64,000 bases of DNA from Candidatus Fermentibacteraceae bacterium (GCA_016744855.1 JADGDO010000015.1:1-64000), one strand, 5' to 3'. Shown: positions 8,256-17,221, numbered from the stretch's first letter. The notes: generated by a model not told the origin, from the letters alone. Translations and numbers: made by a program.

Positions 8256-10174
8256 TGCTTCTTTCAGTAAACGGTCTTGGTCTCGAATTCGGTGCAGATG
8301 AGATATTCAACAACATGACTTTCAATATAAATCCCGGAGACAGAGTCGCTCTTGTCGGTGTAAACGGAGCCGGTAAAACATCTCTTCTTCGAATTCTGTC
8401 AGGTGATCTTGAACCATCCTCTGGGAAAGTCAGCAAATCAGGTAACCTGAGGATTGGGTACCTTCCTCAGCAAATCAGTCAATTCCCCGGAGGAAACCTT
8501 CTTGAAGCTGTTTGTGCCGGTTCTGGTGATGGGGCTGAAGCTCTGATGCGAGAAGAAGAACTCCACTCTATTCTTGAAAAAGAGGGTGCCTCCGACACCT
8601 CAGTTTTACGGGAATTAGCTGCGGTACAGGACAAAATTCATTCAACTGAAGCCTACAACCTTCAATCAAGGGCACAAGCGGTTCTTTCAGGACTCGGTTT
8701 CTCAAAAGAGGACCTCACTAACGATCTTGAATCTTTCTCCGGTGGTTGGAAAATGAGAGCCATGCTTGGTGCTATTCTTTTAAATAATCCTGATCTCATT
8801 TTACTCGATGAGCCTACTAACCACCTTGATCTGGATGCTCGCTTATGGCTTGAAGAATTCCTTAGAAGGTTCAGTGGCGCTGCCTGGATCATTTCGCATG
8901 ACCCCTCCTTCTTGGACAGAGTCACAAATAAGGTGGTCGAGATTGAATTTGGTGGAATGAAGTCCTGGGGGGGAAACTACTCTTTTTATGTTAAAGAAAA
9001 GCTCGTTCAGGCCGCTCTGTTGCAAAAACAGGCCCGCAAGGTAGATGATGAGCGTGAAAAACTAGAACGGTTTGTAAAGAGATTCAAAGCAACAGAAAGT
9101 AAGAGATTTCAGGTTCGAAGCAGAGAAAAAATGTTGGAGAAACTAGAAGCTGTTGCTACCTATAAGAGTCCAAAGCGTATGCTGATTCAACCTCCTGATG
9201 TTCCAAGAAGCGGTACAAAGGTTCTCCAGATGATTGATGTTTCTAAAAGCTACGGTAAGGTTGTATTTGCAGGGACAAATCTTGAGATACAGCGTGGTGA
9301 TAGAATTGGTATTGTGGGCAGGAATGGAGGAGGAAAATCAACCCTTTCAAGGCTCATCGCCAATATTGAAGAACCCACAAGTGGCCAGGTAATAAAAGGA
9401 ACCGGTGTGAAAATTGGCTACTACTCTCAGGAAATCGATCTTCAGCTGAATGAAAAACACACTATTCTTCAGCATGTACACAACATATCTCCAGCCAGAA
9501 GTGAGAGAGAGATACGAAGCTACCTGGGGCGTTATCTTTTTACTGGAGATGATGTAATGAAACCTATTTCAGTTCTCTCCGGAGGTGAGATTAGCAGGGT
9601 TGCATTGGCAGGAATTCTTATAAAACCGACCAACCTTCTTATTCTTGATGAGCCCACAAACCACCTAGATATTTTCAGCAGGGATGTTCTGCAGGAAGCT
9701 TTAAAAGCCTACTCTGGTACTCTTGTCCTGATAAGTCATGATGAGAGATTACTTGCAGCCCTCTCAGAAACACTGTTTGTTGTTAAGGATGAGAAAGTTA
9801 AGGCTTTCCAGGGAAACTTCACTGAATATGTGCAGAAACTGAGAGCTCTTGCCGATCAGCAGTTTAAAAAACCAGACGATAAAAGCAATCAGGAAACAGG
9901 TAGAGAAGCAGAGAAAGAAAGAAAAAGAAAAGAAGCAGCTGAAAGAAATCTGGCTTACAAGGAACGTCGCAAAAAGGAAAAACGAACAGAGCGCATTGAA
10001 AAGAAAATGCAACCGTATGAAGCAAGACGCAAAGAGATCGAAGATCTTTTCACCCAGCCTGAAGTAATCAACAATTCAAACCTTCTTGTAGAACTTCAGA
10101 AGGAACATTCATACGTAACCGACGAAATCGCCGCTCTTGAAGAACAGTGGATGGAAATCGCCGGAGAAGACTGA
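8255..10174 (+). CDS. ABC-F family ATPase (Uup/EttA-like)
   Basis: Two ABC domains (GVNGAGKTS / GRNGGGKST, SGGWKMRAMLG, LSGGEISRVAL, LLLDEPTNHLD-type Walker B) and a C-terminal coiled coil. Confidence 0.95.
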   Translation: MLLSVNGLGLEFGADEIFNNMTFNINPGDRVALVGVNGAGKTSLLRILSGDLEPSSGKVSKSGNLRIGYLPQQISQFPGGNLLEAVCAGSGDGAEALMREEELHSILEKEGASDTSVLRELAAVQDKIHSTEAYNLQSRAQAVLSGLGFSKEDLTNDLESFSGGWKMRAMLGAILLNNPDLILLDEPTNHLDLDARLWLEEFLRRFSGAAWIISHDPSFLDRVTNKVVEIEFGGMKSWGGNYSFYVKEKLVQAALLQKQARKVDDEREKLERFVKRFKATESKRFQVRSREKMLEKLEAVATYKSPKRMLIQPPDVPRSGTKVLQMIDVSKSYGKVVFAGTNLEIQRGDRIGIVGRNGGGKSTLSRLIANIEEPTSGQVIKGTGVKIGYYSQEIDLQLNEKHTILQHVHNISPARSEREIRSYLGRYLFTGDDVMKPISVLSGGEISRVALAGILIKPTNLLILDEPTNHLDIFSRDVLQEALKAYSGTLVLISHDERLLAALSETLFVVKDEKVKAFQGNFTEYVQKLRALADQQFKKPDDKSNQETGREAEKERKRKEAAERNLAYKERRKKEKRTERIEKKMQPYEARRKEIEDLFTQPEVINNSNLLVELQKEHSYVTDEIAALEEQWMEIAGED

Positions 10175-10198
10175 TAGTCGTCTTTTTGTTCCGAAGCC

Positions 10199-11377
10199 TC
10201 AGTTGCTCAGAAAGCCGGTTACCGTTGCTAAAAGCGCGACTGTATCATGCTGATTCATCTCTGGAATTCCAGCTTTGATCGCGGCATTGTTGAGTAACTG
10301 ATATTCGGGGGAAGTGTAGATTATCGGTGTCAGCTCATCTCTAATAATTGAAAGAGCTGTTGATTCATCCCATTCAACCCCTGATATGTACAGCTGAACC
10401 GTACCATCTTCGGATGAAACACCCATACACACTGATCCCTGAGGAAGAGCCATTCTGCTAACAAGGCGTTCAAGTAGTGCTGCTGCATAAGCAGCCCTTG
10501 CACCGCTGCCGGCGTTCCCTGGCATTGCAACAGCAAGAAAACCCGAGGACGGTACATTGTTGTTAACTGAAGAAATCCCGGGAATGCGCTCAATCTCCAC
10601 AGAAGCAAGCGAGGAGGGTGAAGGGGATGGGATCATCGTCCATGGAGTAAAAAAATCTCCCCCTGTTCCTCTGATCCACACAAGAGAGGGTTGCGAAGTA
10701 AGGCCTTCGGCAGTCTGCCTCAAAACCAGAGAATCAGCTGCGCAAAGAATAGGAGCCCACTTCTCTCCCCAAAACAAATCAAGATCGGATGGTTCGTATT
10801 GAAGCGAGAAAATATCTCCGGGTGATCCTTCCACTGAACATGAAACAAATGCGTTTACCGCAGAGGCTCCTCCGGGTATCACTTCTGTTCCGACGCCACG
10901 CCAGGCACTCAGATAAAAATCTCCTGCCCTTTCACCGCCCCAGAGGAAAACGGTATTTCCAATGGGCAAAGACACAATAAGTGTGTCAGCTCCTGATTCG
11001 AGCCATCTGCTGGTTCTTACAGGAACCACAGGAGGGTCATCGTCCAGTAGCCAGGAATTAGCAAGCGCATTGCTTGACCAGACAAGTTGAAGGGTTCTAG
11101 CCCATAATGAGCTGTCCGGCATTATGCTGTCTGTCTCCAGCGATTCAGAAATGTTTTCCAGAATCTGAGATGAACCCTCAGGACCACTAAGGATATACCC
11201 CGACCAACCAGAGCGTGTGACCTGGTATCCCTGAATGTTGTAAGTCCACATTTCTTCCAGCTGTGTATCGGAAAGAGATCCCCAGGGATTAATGGGAATT
11301 CCAGGAAGCATAACAATAGCGGCATCACCGGAAGGGGTGCCAATTGCAAGCAGTGAAGCAATAAGAAGTAGTGTCAT
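10199..11377 (-). CDS. Secreted hypothetical protein; C-terminus vaguely resembles an M16 peptidase-type fold
   Basis: Hydrophobic N-terminus; start overlaps the hydF stop (4-nt overlap). Confidence 0.6.
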   Translation of the reverse strand: MTLLLIASLLAIGTPSGDAAIVMLPGIPINPWGSLSDTQLEEMWTYNIQGYQVTRSGWSGYILSGPEGSSQILENISESLETDSIMPDSSLWARTLQLVWSSNALANSWLLDDDPPVVPVRTSRWLESGADTLIVSLPIGNTVFLWGGERAGDFYLSAWRGVGTEVIPGGASAVNAFVSCSVEGSPGDIFSLQYEPSDLDLFWGEKWAPILCAADSLVLRQTAEGLTSQPSLVWIRGTGGDFFTPWTMIPSPSPSSLASVEIERIPGISSVNNNVPSSGFLAVAMPGNAGSGARAAYAAALLERLVSRMALPQGSVCMGVSSEDGTVQLYISGVEWDESTALSIIRDELTPIIYTSPEYQLLNNAAIKAGIPEMNQHDTVALLATVTGFLSN

Positions 11378-12690
11378 TTTACCTTCCAGGGCTCAAGAAC
11401 TCTCCTCAGCACGTCGGGACCTTCAAACCATGAGAGAGCAAAGCCGTAATTTGTTAAAGGGACTGCAACCTCTGCAAGGTGACCTATTCTTGCAGCAAGC
11501 ACCTGCCTGCTAATCATACAGCCACCGCAGTGAATAACAAGATCGTAATCGTTCAAGATGTCAGCATCAGGAAATTCACGGCCGAATGAATGTTCGACCT
11601 TTATCCCTGGAAATGCTTCTTGCAGCTTTGAAGGGATCTGAACTGTTCCAATGTCTTCAGCAATTCTATCATGATTGCAGGCTTCTGCAATCAGAATTCT
11701 GCTTCTCGAAGTAAGAGTGTCCATTGTTTTAACACCCTCTGCAAAAAGGCTCATGTCACCACCGGAAGTTTGATTTATCATCATGATGGAGAAGGTGGTA
11801 AGAGGAATTCTTTCTGGTACCCAGCGGCTCATGACATCAATCGCCTGTGAATCTGTAATAACCAGCTGACAACCTCCACTACCCTGTTCCATCGCTTTTA
11901 GAAAATTGAGAAACTTCTCTTCTTCCCTTGCTGATAGAACAGTGGACCGACTCCTTGCAAGCGCCAGGTCTGTTCTGTAGAGACCAACTGGAACCATCAT
12001 TCTCAGGAGATACTCCATCGACATCTCCTGCGGCCGAAGAAGTCTCCCTGTTGGTGATTCAGCATCGAGTGGTATGTGCATCAAGACAGAGCTTCTGGGG
12101 TTAAGGAATGGTAACAGAGGAATCGGCTTCATTCCTTGTGGTTTTGCCTCTGATGCAAACTCTACTAGTGAAAGGTAATCCTCACTTCTGGATAGATCTG
12201 TTGCTATCTCCGGAGTGTTTTTCCTGTCCGGTAAAATTGATCTGCAGAATTCTTGTGCCTCAGAAACTGTAGCCCCTGTATTCAAGAGAAGCGCTTTTGC
12301 ATCAAAACGTATGTTAAAAACGACTGCAAGCTGTTTCCCTTTTCTTGCTGCCATAGAACTTATCAGCTCCTCCACATCAAGCTGCATGGAGAGGAAAGCC
12401 TGAACAGGATCAATAACCATAAGAACAATATCCACCTGACTAAGAGCGTTGAGGGCTTTCTTTCTCTTCTTGCCGCCGAGGTCTGAAACCTCATCAAGCC
12501 CAGCAGTGTCCAGTATTCGCACCGGACCAAGTTTATGGATTTCCATAATTGAACTCTTGATGTCGGCTGTGGTGCCTGGTTGAGAATCAACTATAGAGGT
12601 CTCCTGCTGGGTAAGCAGGTTCATTAGAGTGCTCTTGCCGGCGTTGATTCTGCCGAATATTCCTATTTCCAGCCTGTCTACTCTGGCCAT
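11374..12690 (-). CDS. hydF: [FeFe]-hydrogenase H-cluster maturation GTPase HydF
   Basis: GRINAGKSTLMN, PGTTAD, DTAG; C-terminal HCGGCMISR cluster motif and VPLTNYGFALSW. The ORF extends to 12798, but MARVDRLEIGIFG is the natural start. Confidence 0.92.
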   Translation of the reverse strand: MARVDRLEIGIFGRINAGKSTLMNLLTQQETSIVDSQPGTTADIKSSIMEIHKLGPVRILDTAGLDEVSDLGGKKRKKALNALSQVDIVLMVIDPVQAFLSMQLDVEELISSMAARKGKQLAVVFNIRFDAKALLLNTGATVSEAQEFCRSILPDRKNTPEIATDLSRSEDYLSLVEFASEAKPQGMKPIPLLPFLNPRSSVLMHIPLDAESPTGRLLRPQEMSMEYLLRMMVPVGLYRTDLALARSRSTVLSAREEEKFLNFLKAMEQGSGGCQLVITDSQAIDVMSRWVPERIPLTTFSIMMINQTSGGDMSLFAEGVKTMDTLTSRSRILIAEACNHDRIAEDIGTVQIPSKLQEAFPGIKVEHSFGREFPDADILNDYDLVIHCGGCMISRQVLAARIGHLAEVAVPLTNYGFALSWFEGPDVLRRVLEPWKVK

Positions 12691-12759
12691 ATCAAATCCT
12701 TCCAATCTGTTTGTAGTAGTATAAAACCTGAACAGACTTGTGGCATCACCTCTTCGGGG

Positions 12760-12788
12760 TTGACTATGGGGAAAATAATTCAGATAAT
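12760..12788 (+). promoter_or_regulatory. Promoter of tRNA-Ser
   Basis: TTGACT-N17-GATAAT about 20 nt upstream of the tRNA. Confidence 0.75.
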
Positions 12789-12808
12789 TGACCCCCATTG
12801 AATGCTGC

Positions 12809-12899
12809 GGAGAGGTGGCCGAGCTGGTTTAAGGCGTACGCCTGCTAAGCGTATGTAGGGGAAACTCTACCGAGGGTTCGAATCCCTCCTTCTCCGCCA
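12809..12899 (+). tRNA. tRNA-Ser (GCT), long variable arm, CCA encoded
   Basis: GGAGAGGTGGCCGAGCTGGTTTAAGGCGTACGCCTGCTAAGCGTATGTAGGGGAAACTCTACCGAGGGTTCGAATCCCTCCTTCTCCGCCA. Confidence 0.95.
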
Positions 12900-12911
12900 T
12901 TCAATTGTAAT

Positions 12912-12939
12912 GGGTCCCACAAAGTGGGGCTCTTTTTTT
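12912..12939 (+). terminator. Rho-independent terminator after tRNA-Ser
   Basis: GGTCCCAC-AAA-GTGGGGCT followed by CTTTTTTT. Confidence 0.75.
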
Positions 12940-13046
12940 AGGTTCTGATCCGGATGTTGTTGATGAACTTTCGGTAGGGGTAATCACCTTGATACCGCTG
13001 CCTGTGGCCGGAGGGAAGTTCTCAAGGTCTGTCTTATCAGATAATC

Positions 13047-13538
13047 TCAGTTGCCTGAAATACACAGAATAAACTGTTGCGGATTCTCTGGCGTTACCAC
13101 AATGGTAAATGATGCAGATTGATCGTTGCAGGAGATCGAAACGGCCCGATTCCAATTGGTTGCATAAGCCCTGAAATTTCCCAGTTTTTTGTTTCTAAAA
13201 CCACCTGTATATCCGAACAAACCTCCGTTGCCTGCAGTTCTCCAGAGTTTGGAAGTAATCTCAGATTCTTCCGTTGCAACTGCTCCGGTAGGTAAAACAA
13301 TTTCACTTTTCCATAAAGGTCTGTGAACAAACAGTGAATCCTCTCGTATCGAATATGCAGATACAGAAAAGAGCCATGTTACCAAAATGACAACGGGCAG
13401 TAGAAGAATGAAGTAGGTCGGCATGCCAGGGAGAAAAGGAACAGAGCCAGCGATTACTATCATGAGTGCAGTGGTGACTCTTGCTGAGGTATCCATAGGT
13501 GCAGCTTTAAAATCGGATTGAATCATTTTGTTTTCCAT
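13047..13538 (-). CDS. Membrane protein with PH-like domain, hypothetical
   Basis: Two TM segments then YSIREDSLFVHRPLWKSEIVLPTGAVATEE...GGLFGYTGGFRNKKLGNFRAYATNWNRAVSI, as in bacterial PH-domain proteins. Confidence 0.65.
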   Translation of the reverse strand: MENKMIQSDFKAAPMDTSARVTTALMIVIAGSVPFLPGMPTYFILLLPVVILVTWLFSVSAYSIREDSLFVHRPLWKSEIVLPTGAVATEESEITSKLWRTAGNGGLFGYTGGFRNKKLGNFRAYATNWNRAVSISCNDQSASFTIVVTPENPQQFILCISGN

Positions 13539-13554
13539 CCCGGGTATAGACTAA

Positions 13555-13857
13555 CTACCTGAAGTCAAAGTGTTTTTTTATGGGACTTGTTATTCTCCAC
13601 GTGCATTTCATCTCACAAGGGAAAGTAACAAAGTCACCGGAACAAATCTTTACAGGATCTCCGTCTTCAGGAGTGATTATGGCCTCACCGGAAAGAATGT
13701 AGCAAACTTCTTCCATATCGTATTCCCATGGGAATTCTGATACTTCCTTCTCCCATATCGGCCAACTAAAAACATCCAGCTCTTCCAGCACACAGTCAGT
13801 GGGTCGCTCTACCTTAATCACAGTGCCTCCTTGGCTGCTTTGAAGTATTATAGCCAT
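13555..13857 (-). CDS. Cupin-domain protein (DUF861/EutQ-like)
   Basis: WPIWEKEVSEFPWEYDMEEVCYILSGEAIITPEDGDPVKICSGDFVTFP. The longer ORF start (to 14037) overlaps gltX and is not used. Confidence 0.85.
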   Translation of the reverse strand: MAIILQSSQGGTVIKVERPTDCVLEELDVFSWPIWEKEVSEFPWEYDMEEVCYILSGEAIITPEDGDPVKICSGDFVTFPCEMKCTWRITSPIKKHFDFR

Positions 13858-13886
13858 CTTGGGTTCAGAATGGAAAGGTGGTAATA

Positions 13887-15365
13887 ATGAAAGTAAGAAC
13901 ACGACTCGCACCCTCCCCCACGGGTGACCCCCATGTGGGCACAGCTTATCAGGCTCTTTTCGGATATGTGTGGGCCAAAGTAAATAATGGAGAGTTTGTC
14001 CTGAGAATTGAGGACACTGATCGAGAAAGATCAACAAACGCCTCTGAAAAAGCCATACTTGAAAGCCTTAAGTGGATTGGTATTACCTGGGACGAGGGTC
14101 CTGATGTGGGTGGTCCTTATGGACCATATAGGCAAAGCGATCGATTAAGTATCTATAAGGAACACATTGATCAGCTGATAGCAGAAGGCCATGCATACCC
14201 TTGTTTCTGCACAAAACAGAGACTTGATGAGGTTCGCAAAAAACTTGTGGAGGAAAAAGCAGCCAACCGTGGCTATGACAGAAAATGTAGAGATCTGAGC
14301 CCTGAAGATGCCACTAAGAGAATCGCTGCCGGAGAGTCCTATGTTGTGAGAATGAAGATACCCCTTGAAGGAGAATGCAGCTTCACTGATCTTCTCCGTG
14401 GCGAAATAGTTAAAGACTGGGCTTCTATAGACGACCAGGTTATCATGAAAGCAGATGGCTTTCCTACATATCATCTTGCTGTTGTTGTTGATGATCACCT
14501 GATGGAGATCTCTCACATAATCAGGGGAGAAGAGTGGATAAATTCGGTTCCCAAACATGTTCTTCTTTATCAGTTCTTCGGTTGGGAGCCTCCAGTTTAC
14601 TGTCACCTACCTCTTCTTAGGAATCCGGACAAGTCAAAACTCTCAAAAAGGAAAAACCCAACTTCTGTAAACTATTACCGGAAAGCTGGTTATTTACCAG
14701 AGGCTCTGCTTAACTATCTCGGCATGATGGGATGGCACATGCCGGACAACTCTGAGAAATTTTCTGTTGAAGAAATGATCAACGGCTTTAACTTAACAGA
14801 TATCTCTCTTGGTAGCCCCGTTTTTGACAGAACCAAACTGAAGTGGCTGAACGCCCGATACATCAGAGAAGACAACTCACCGGAACAGCTTGCAGCAAAA
14901 CTTCAGGGGTGGGCTTTAAACCCGGAGTACATTCAGAAGGTTACTGAAGTGGTGGCTTCTAGACTCGAAACGCTATCAGACTGGGGATACTTCACAGCAA
15001 TGTTTTTCAGCGATACAGTTCCTGTAACGGAGGAGCTTCTTGCTGTTAAAAATTTGGAATCACCAGAGGTTCTTGAACTTCTTCAAGTTACAGTTTGGAA
15101 ACTTGAAAAGCTCCGTACCTGGAACAGCGAAACAATTTCAGCACTGCTCAGTGAGGTTGCTGATATTTTTGAGTTGAAGTTGAAGGCCCTGACTGGACCC
15201 CTCTATGGAGCTATTTGTGGAAGCAAGGTTGCCCCTCCGCTTTTCACGTCTATGGAAGTTCTAGGCAGTGACCTCTGCAGAACAAGAATTATAGCCGCAA
15301 TGAATGTCCTGGGAGGACTTTCCGGCAAGAAGCTGAAGAAGCTGGAAAAGAAGTACAGGACTTGA
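13887..15365 (+). CDS. gltX: Glutamate--tRNA ligase
   Basis: MKVRTRLAPSPTGDPHVGTAYQALFGY, RIEDTDRERS, KLSKRKNPTSV (HIGH-type and KMSKS-type motifs). The ORF track start is 13878. Confidence 0.95.
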   Translation: MKVRTRLAPSPTGDPHVGTAYQALFGYVWAKVNNGEFVLRIEDTDRERSTNASEKAILESLKWIGITWDEGPDVGGPYGPYRQSDRLSIYKEHIDQLIAEGHAYPCFCTKQRLDEVRKKLVEEKAANRGYDRKCRDLSPEDATKRIAAGESYVVRMKIPLEGECSFTDLLRGEIVKDWASIDDQVIMKADGFPTYHLAVVVDDHLMEISHIIRGEEWINSVPKHVLLYQFFGWEPPVYCHLPLLRNPDKSKLSKRKNPTSVNYYRKAGYLPEALLNYLGMMGWHMPDNSEKFSVEEMINGFNLTDISLGSPVFDRTKLKWLNARYIREDNSPEQLAAKLQGWALNPEYIQKVTEVVASRLETLSDWGYFTAMFFSDTVPVTEELLAVKNLESPEVLELLQVTVWKLEKLRTWNSETISALLSEVADIFELKLKALTGPLYGAICGSKVAPPLFTSMEVLGSDLCRTRIIAAMNVLGGLSGKKLKKLEKKYRT

Positions 15366-15390
15366 CAAAATAGCGCTGACGGCAGATATT
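15362..15390 (+). promoter_or_regulatory. Promoter of tRNA-Glu overlapping the gltX stop codon
   Basis: TTGACA (15362-15367)-N17-GATATT (15385-15390). Confidence 0.6.
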
Positions 15391-15406
15391 TCGCCCTCGG
15401 CGCTGT

Positions 15407-15481
15407 GCTCCCATCGTCTATCGGCTAGGACGCTGGCCTCTCACGCCGGAAAGCGGGGTTCGATTCCCCGTGGGAGCGCCA
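15407..15481 (+). tRNA. tRNA-Glu (CTC), CCA encoded
   Basis: GCTCCCATCGTCTATCGGCTAGGACGCTGGCCTCTCACGCCGGAAAGCGGGGTTCGATTCCCCGTGGGAGCGCCA. Confidence 0.95.
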
Positions 15482-15516
15482 TATTAGAAAACACCTCTGT
15501 TTCAGGGGTGTTTTTT
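15473..15516 (+). repeat. Left copy of a 44-bp direct repeat (tRNA-Glu 3' end plus terminator)
   Basis: GGAGCGCCA[T/A]ATTAGAAAACACCTCTGTTTCAGGGGTGTTTTTT, one mismatch to 17775-17818. Confidence 0.9.
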
Positions 15517-15519
15517 TTT
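15488..15519 (+). terminator. tRNA-Glu terminator
   Basis: AACACCTCTG-TTT-CAGGGGTGTT followed by a T-run. Confidence 0.85.
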
Positions 15520-15557
15520 ATACCATGATAATATTCACTGACTCCCCGCGTCCCTTC

Positions 15558-15618
15558 AAGATTACCTGAGCCTGCGCCTTTACAGGAAGGCAAGCGGGGT
15601 TCGATTCCCCGTGATCTT
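15558..15618 (+). other. tRNA-like remnant lacking a D-arm; T-arm identical to tRNA-Glu
   Basis: AAGATTA...TGATCTT acceptor-like pairing (7 bp), GCCTT/AAGGC stem, CGGGGTTCGATTCCCCG T-arm. Confidence 0.5.
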
Positions 15619-15715
15619 TTCGAGCGGCAAGTAGATCTTTGTGCGTAGAACCTTTTCAAAACAAACCCCTCCTGAGGTGCAGGAGGGGCTCAAGAATATC
15701 AATGGTCACAAAGGG

Positions 15716-17221
15716 TTACTTCAGAATAACAATCCGTTCCGTTGCCGTGAAGTCTCCTGCACGCATTGTGCAGAAATAAACTCCTTCTTGAAGATTATTG
15801 AAAGATACAGAGTGTTCACCACCGGACAAATCCTGTGACCGTTGGGCAATTACGCGCCCTGTGACATCATAAAGCAGAAAATCAGCCATTCCCGACTGCG
15901 GCACAGTTACATGAACTGTAAAGCTACCAAGCGACGGGTTTGCAGTAGGTGCAAGATCCCAGCTGGTTATCTCTTCAAGATTAGTGTCACCAATACTCAC
16001 CTCAGTGGTGTAAGAAATAGTAACATCATTAAGGACAGGTGAAATTGTAGGATCAGTGGTCTGCAGTATTACCCTGTACTGAACAAAGTCTGTTAAATCA
16101 GGAAGAATACCGGACAGATCGGTGTTTGCAGTGAAGACGGTGTCAGACCACGGTCCCATACTGGTATAATCATCTGAACTTCTGAACTGAAATCCTACAG
16201 ACGTTCCAGCCGGTTCCTCCTCGTTGGATGCAAAAAATTCCCAGAAATCAACCCAACCAGCGTCAAGAATTGAAGACTCAAGAGCTCCTGATACGAAAAA
16301 GCAAGTCGCATCCCACCATGTGATCTCACCTGAATATGCAGCACCCAGAATGTCCATATAACCGTCTCCGTCTACATCTGCGGCATAGACCGAGACTGCA
16401 CCATTAAAGTTGTGGTCCAATGTATGCTCTGTCCACACGGTGCCTGTGCCTTCTGTGTTTTCCCACCAGGAGATGTCATGTCCCCAACCGGCAGTCCCCA
16501 GCACGTCTATGTCTCCGTCTCCGTCTACATCTGCGGCATGAACCGAGCTTGCACCATCAAAGTTGTTGTCCAATGTATGCTCTGTCCACACGGTGCCTGT
16601 GCCATCTGTGTTTTCCCACCAAGTAATGTCATGTGCAAGCATGGCAGCTCCCAGCACGTCTGTGTCACCGTCTCCGTCTACATCTGCGGCATAAACCGAG
16701 TGTGCAAGGTCAAAGTCATTGTCCACCAAGTGCTCTGTCCACACGGTGCCTGTGCCATCTGTGTTTTCCCACCAGGTGATGTCATCTGCAATATCGGCAG
16801 CCCCCAGTACATCTGTGTCACCGTCTCCGTCTACATCTGCGGCATAAACCGAGTGTGCACCATCAAAGTCACTATCCAGCATGTGCTCTGTCCACACGGT
16901 GCCTGTGCCGTCTGTGTTTTCCCACCAGGTGATGTCATCTGCAAAATCGGCAGCCCCCAGCACATCCATATCTCCGTCTCCGTCTACATCTGCGGCATGG
17001 GTCGAGAATGCACCACTAAAGTCACCATCCACAGTATACTCGAGTGACGCCAGACGAAGTGAACTTCCGCTGTCATTAATTTGATCGGTAACATCATAGC
17101 TGCTGTACCAGTCTGTTACTGGCCCCGGGACCCCACCGCCATTGTACCAGTCTGTCTGGGTTGCTGTGTCAGAGAATGAAACCGAGACAAGAACAATAAG
17201 AAGAATAGGTATAACTCGCAT
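15716..17221 (-). CDS. Secreted VCBS/FG-GAP repeat protein with C-terminal T9SS-like sorting domain
   Basis: Signal peptide, 51-aa repeats (VYAADVDGDGDTDVLGAADIADDITWWENTDGTGTVWTEH...), C-terminal LYDVTGRVIAQRS...LQEGVYFCTMRAGDFTATERIVILK. Confidence 0.9.
   Translation of the reverse strand: MRVIPILLIVLVSVSFSDTATQTDWYNGGGVPGPVTDWYSSYDVTDQINDSGSSLRLASLEYTVDGDFSGAFSTHAADVDGDGDMDVLGAADFADDITWWENTDGTGTVWTEHMLDSDFDGAHSVYAADVDGDGDTDVLGAADIADDITWWENTDGTGTVWTEHLVDNDFDLAHSVYAADVDGDGDTDVLGAAMLAHDITWWENTDGTGTVWTEHTLDNNFDGASSVHAADVDGDGDIDVLGTAGWGHDISWWENTEGTGTVWTEHTLDHNFNGAVSVYAADVDGDGYMDILGAAYSGEITWWDATCFFVSGALESSILDAGWVDFWEFFASNEEEPAGTSVGFQFRSSDDYTSMGPWSDTVFTANTDLSGILPDLTDFVQYRVILQTTDPTISPVLNDVTISYTTEVSIGDTNLEEITSWDLAPTANPSLGSFTVHVTVPQSGMADFLLYDVTGRVIAQRSQDLSGGEHSVSFNNLQEGVYFCTMRAGDFTATERIVILK
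16362..17010. repeat. In-frame tandem repeat, 153-bp period, about 4 to 5 copies
   Basis: CCGTCTCCGTCTACATCTGCGGCAT recurs at 16362, 16515, 16668, 16821 and 16974. Confidence 0.9.

Noticed and set aside
14145-14606. 153-aa - strand ORF
   Set aside because: Antisense to gltX.
15441-15659. 72-aa - strand ORF ending RGIEPRFPA
   Set aside because: Classic spurious translation antisense to a tRNA (here tRNA-Glu and its T-arm copy).
16362-17010. Regular repeats considered as a CRISPR array
   Set aside because: The repeat unit is 153 bp with no short repeat/unique spacer alternation, is in-frame coding, and no cas genes are present.
16412-17047. 211-aa + strand ORF with cysteine-rich repeats
   Set aside because: Exact antisense of the 153-bp VCBS repeats; an artefact of repeat composition.
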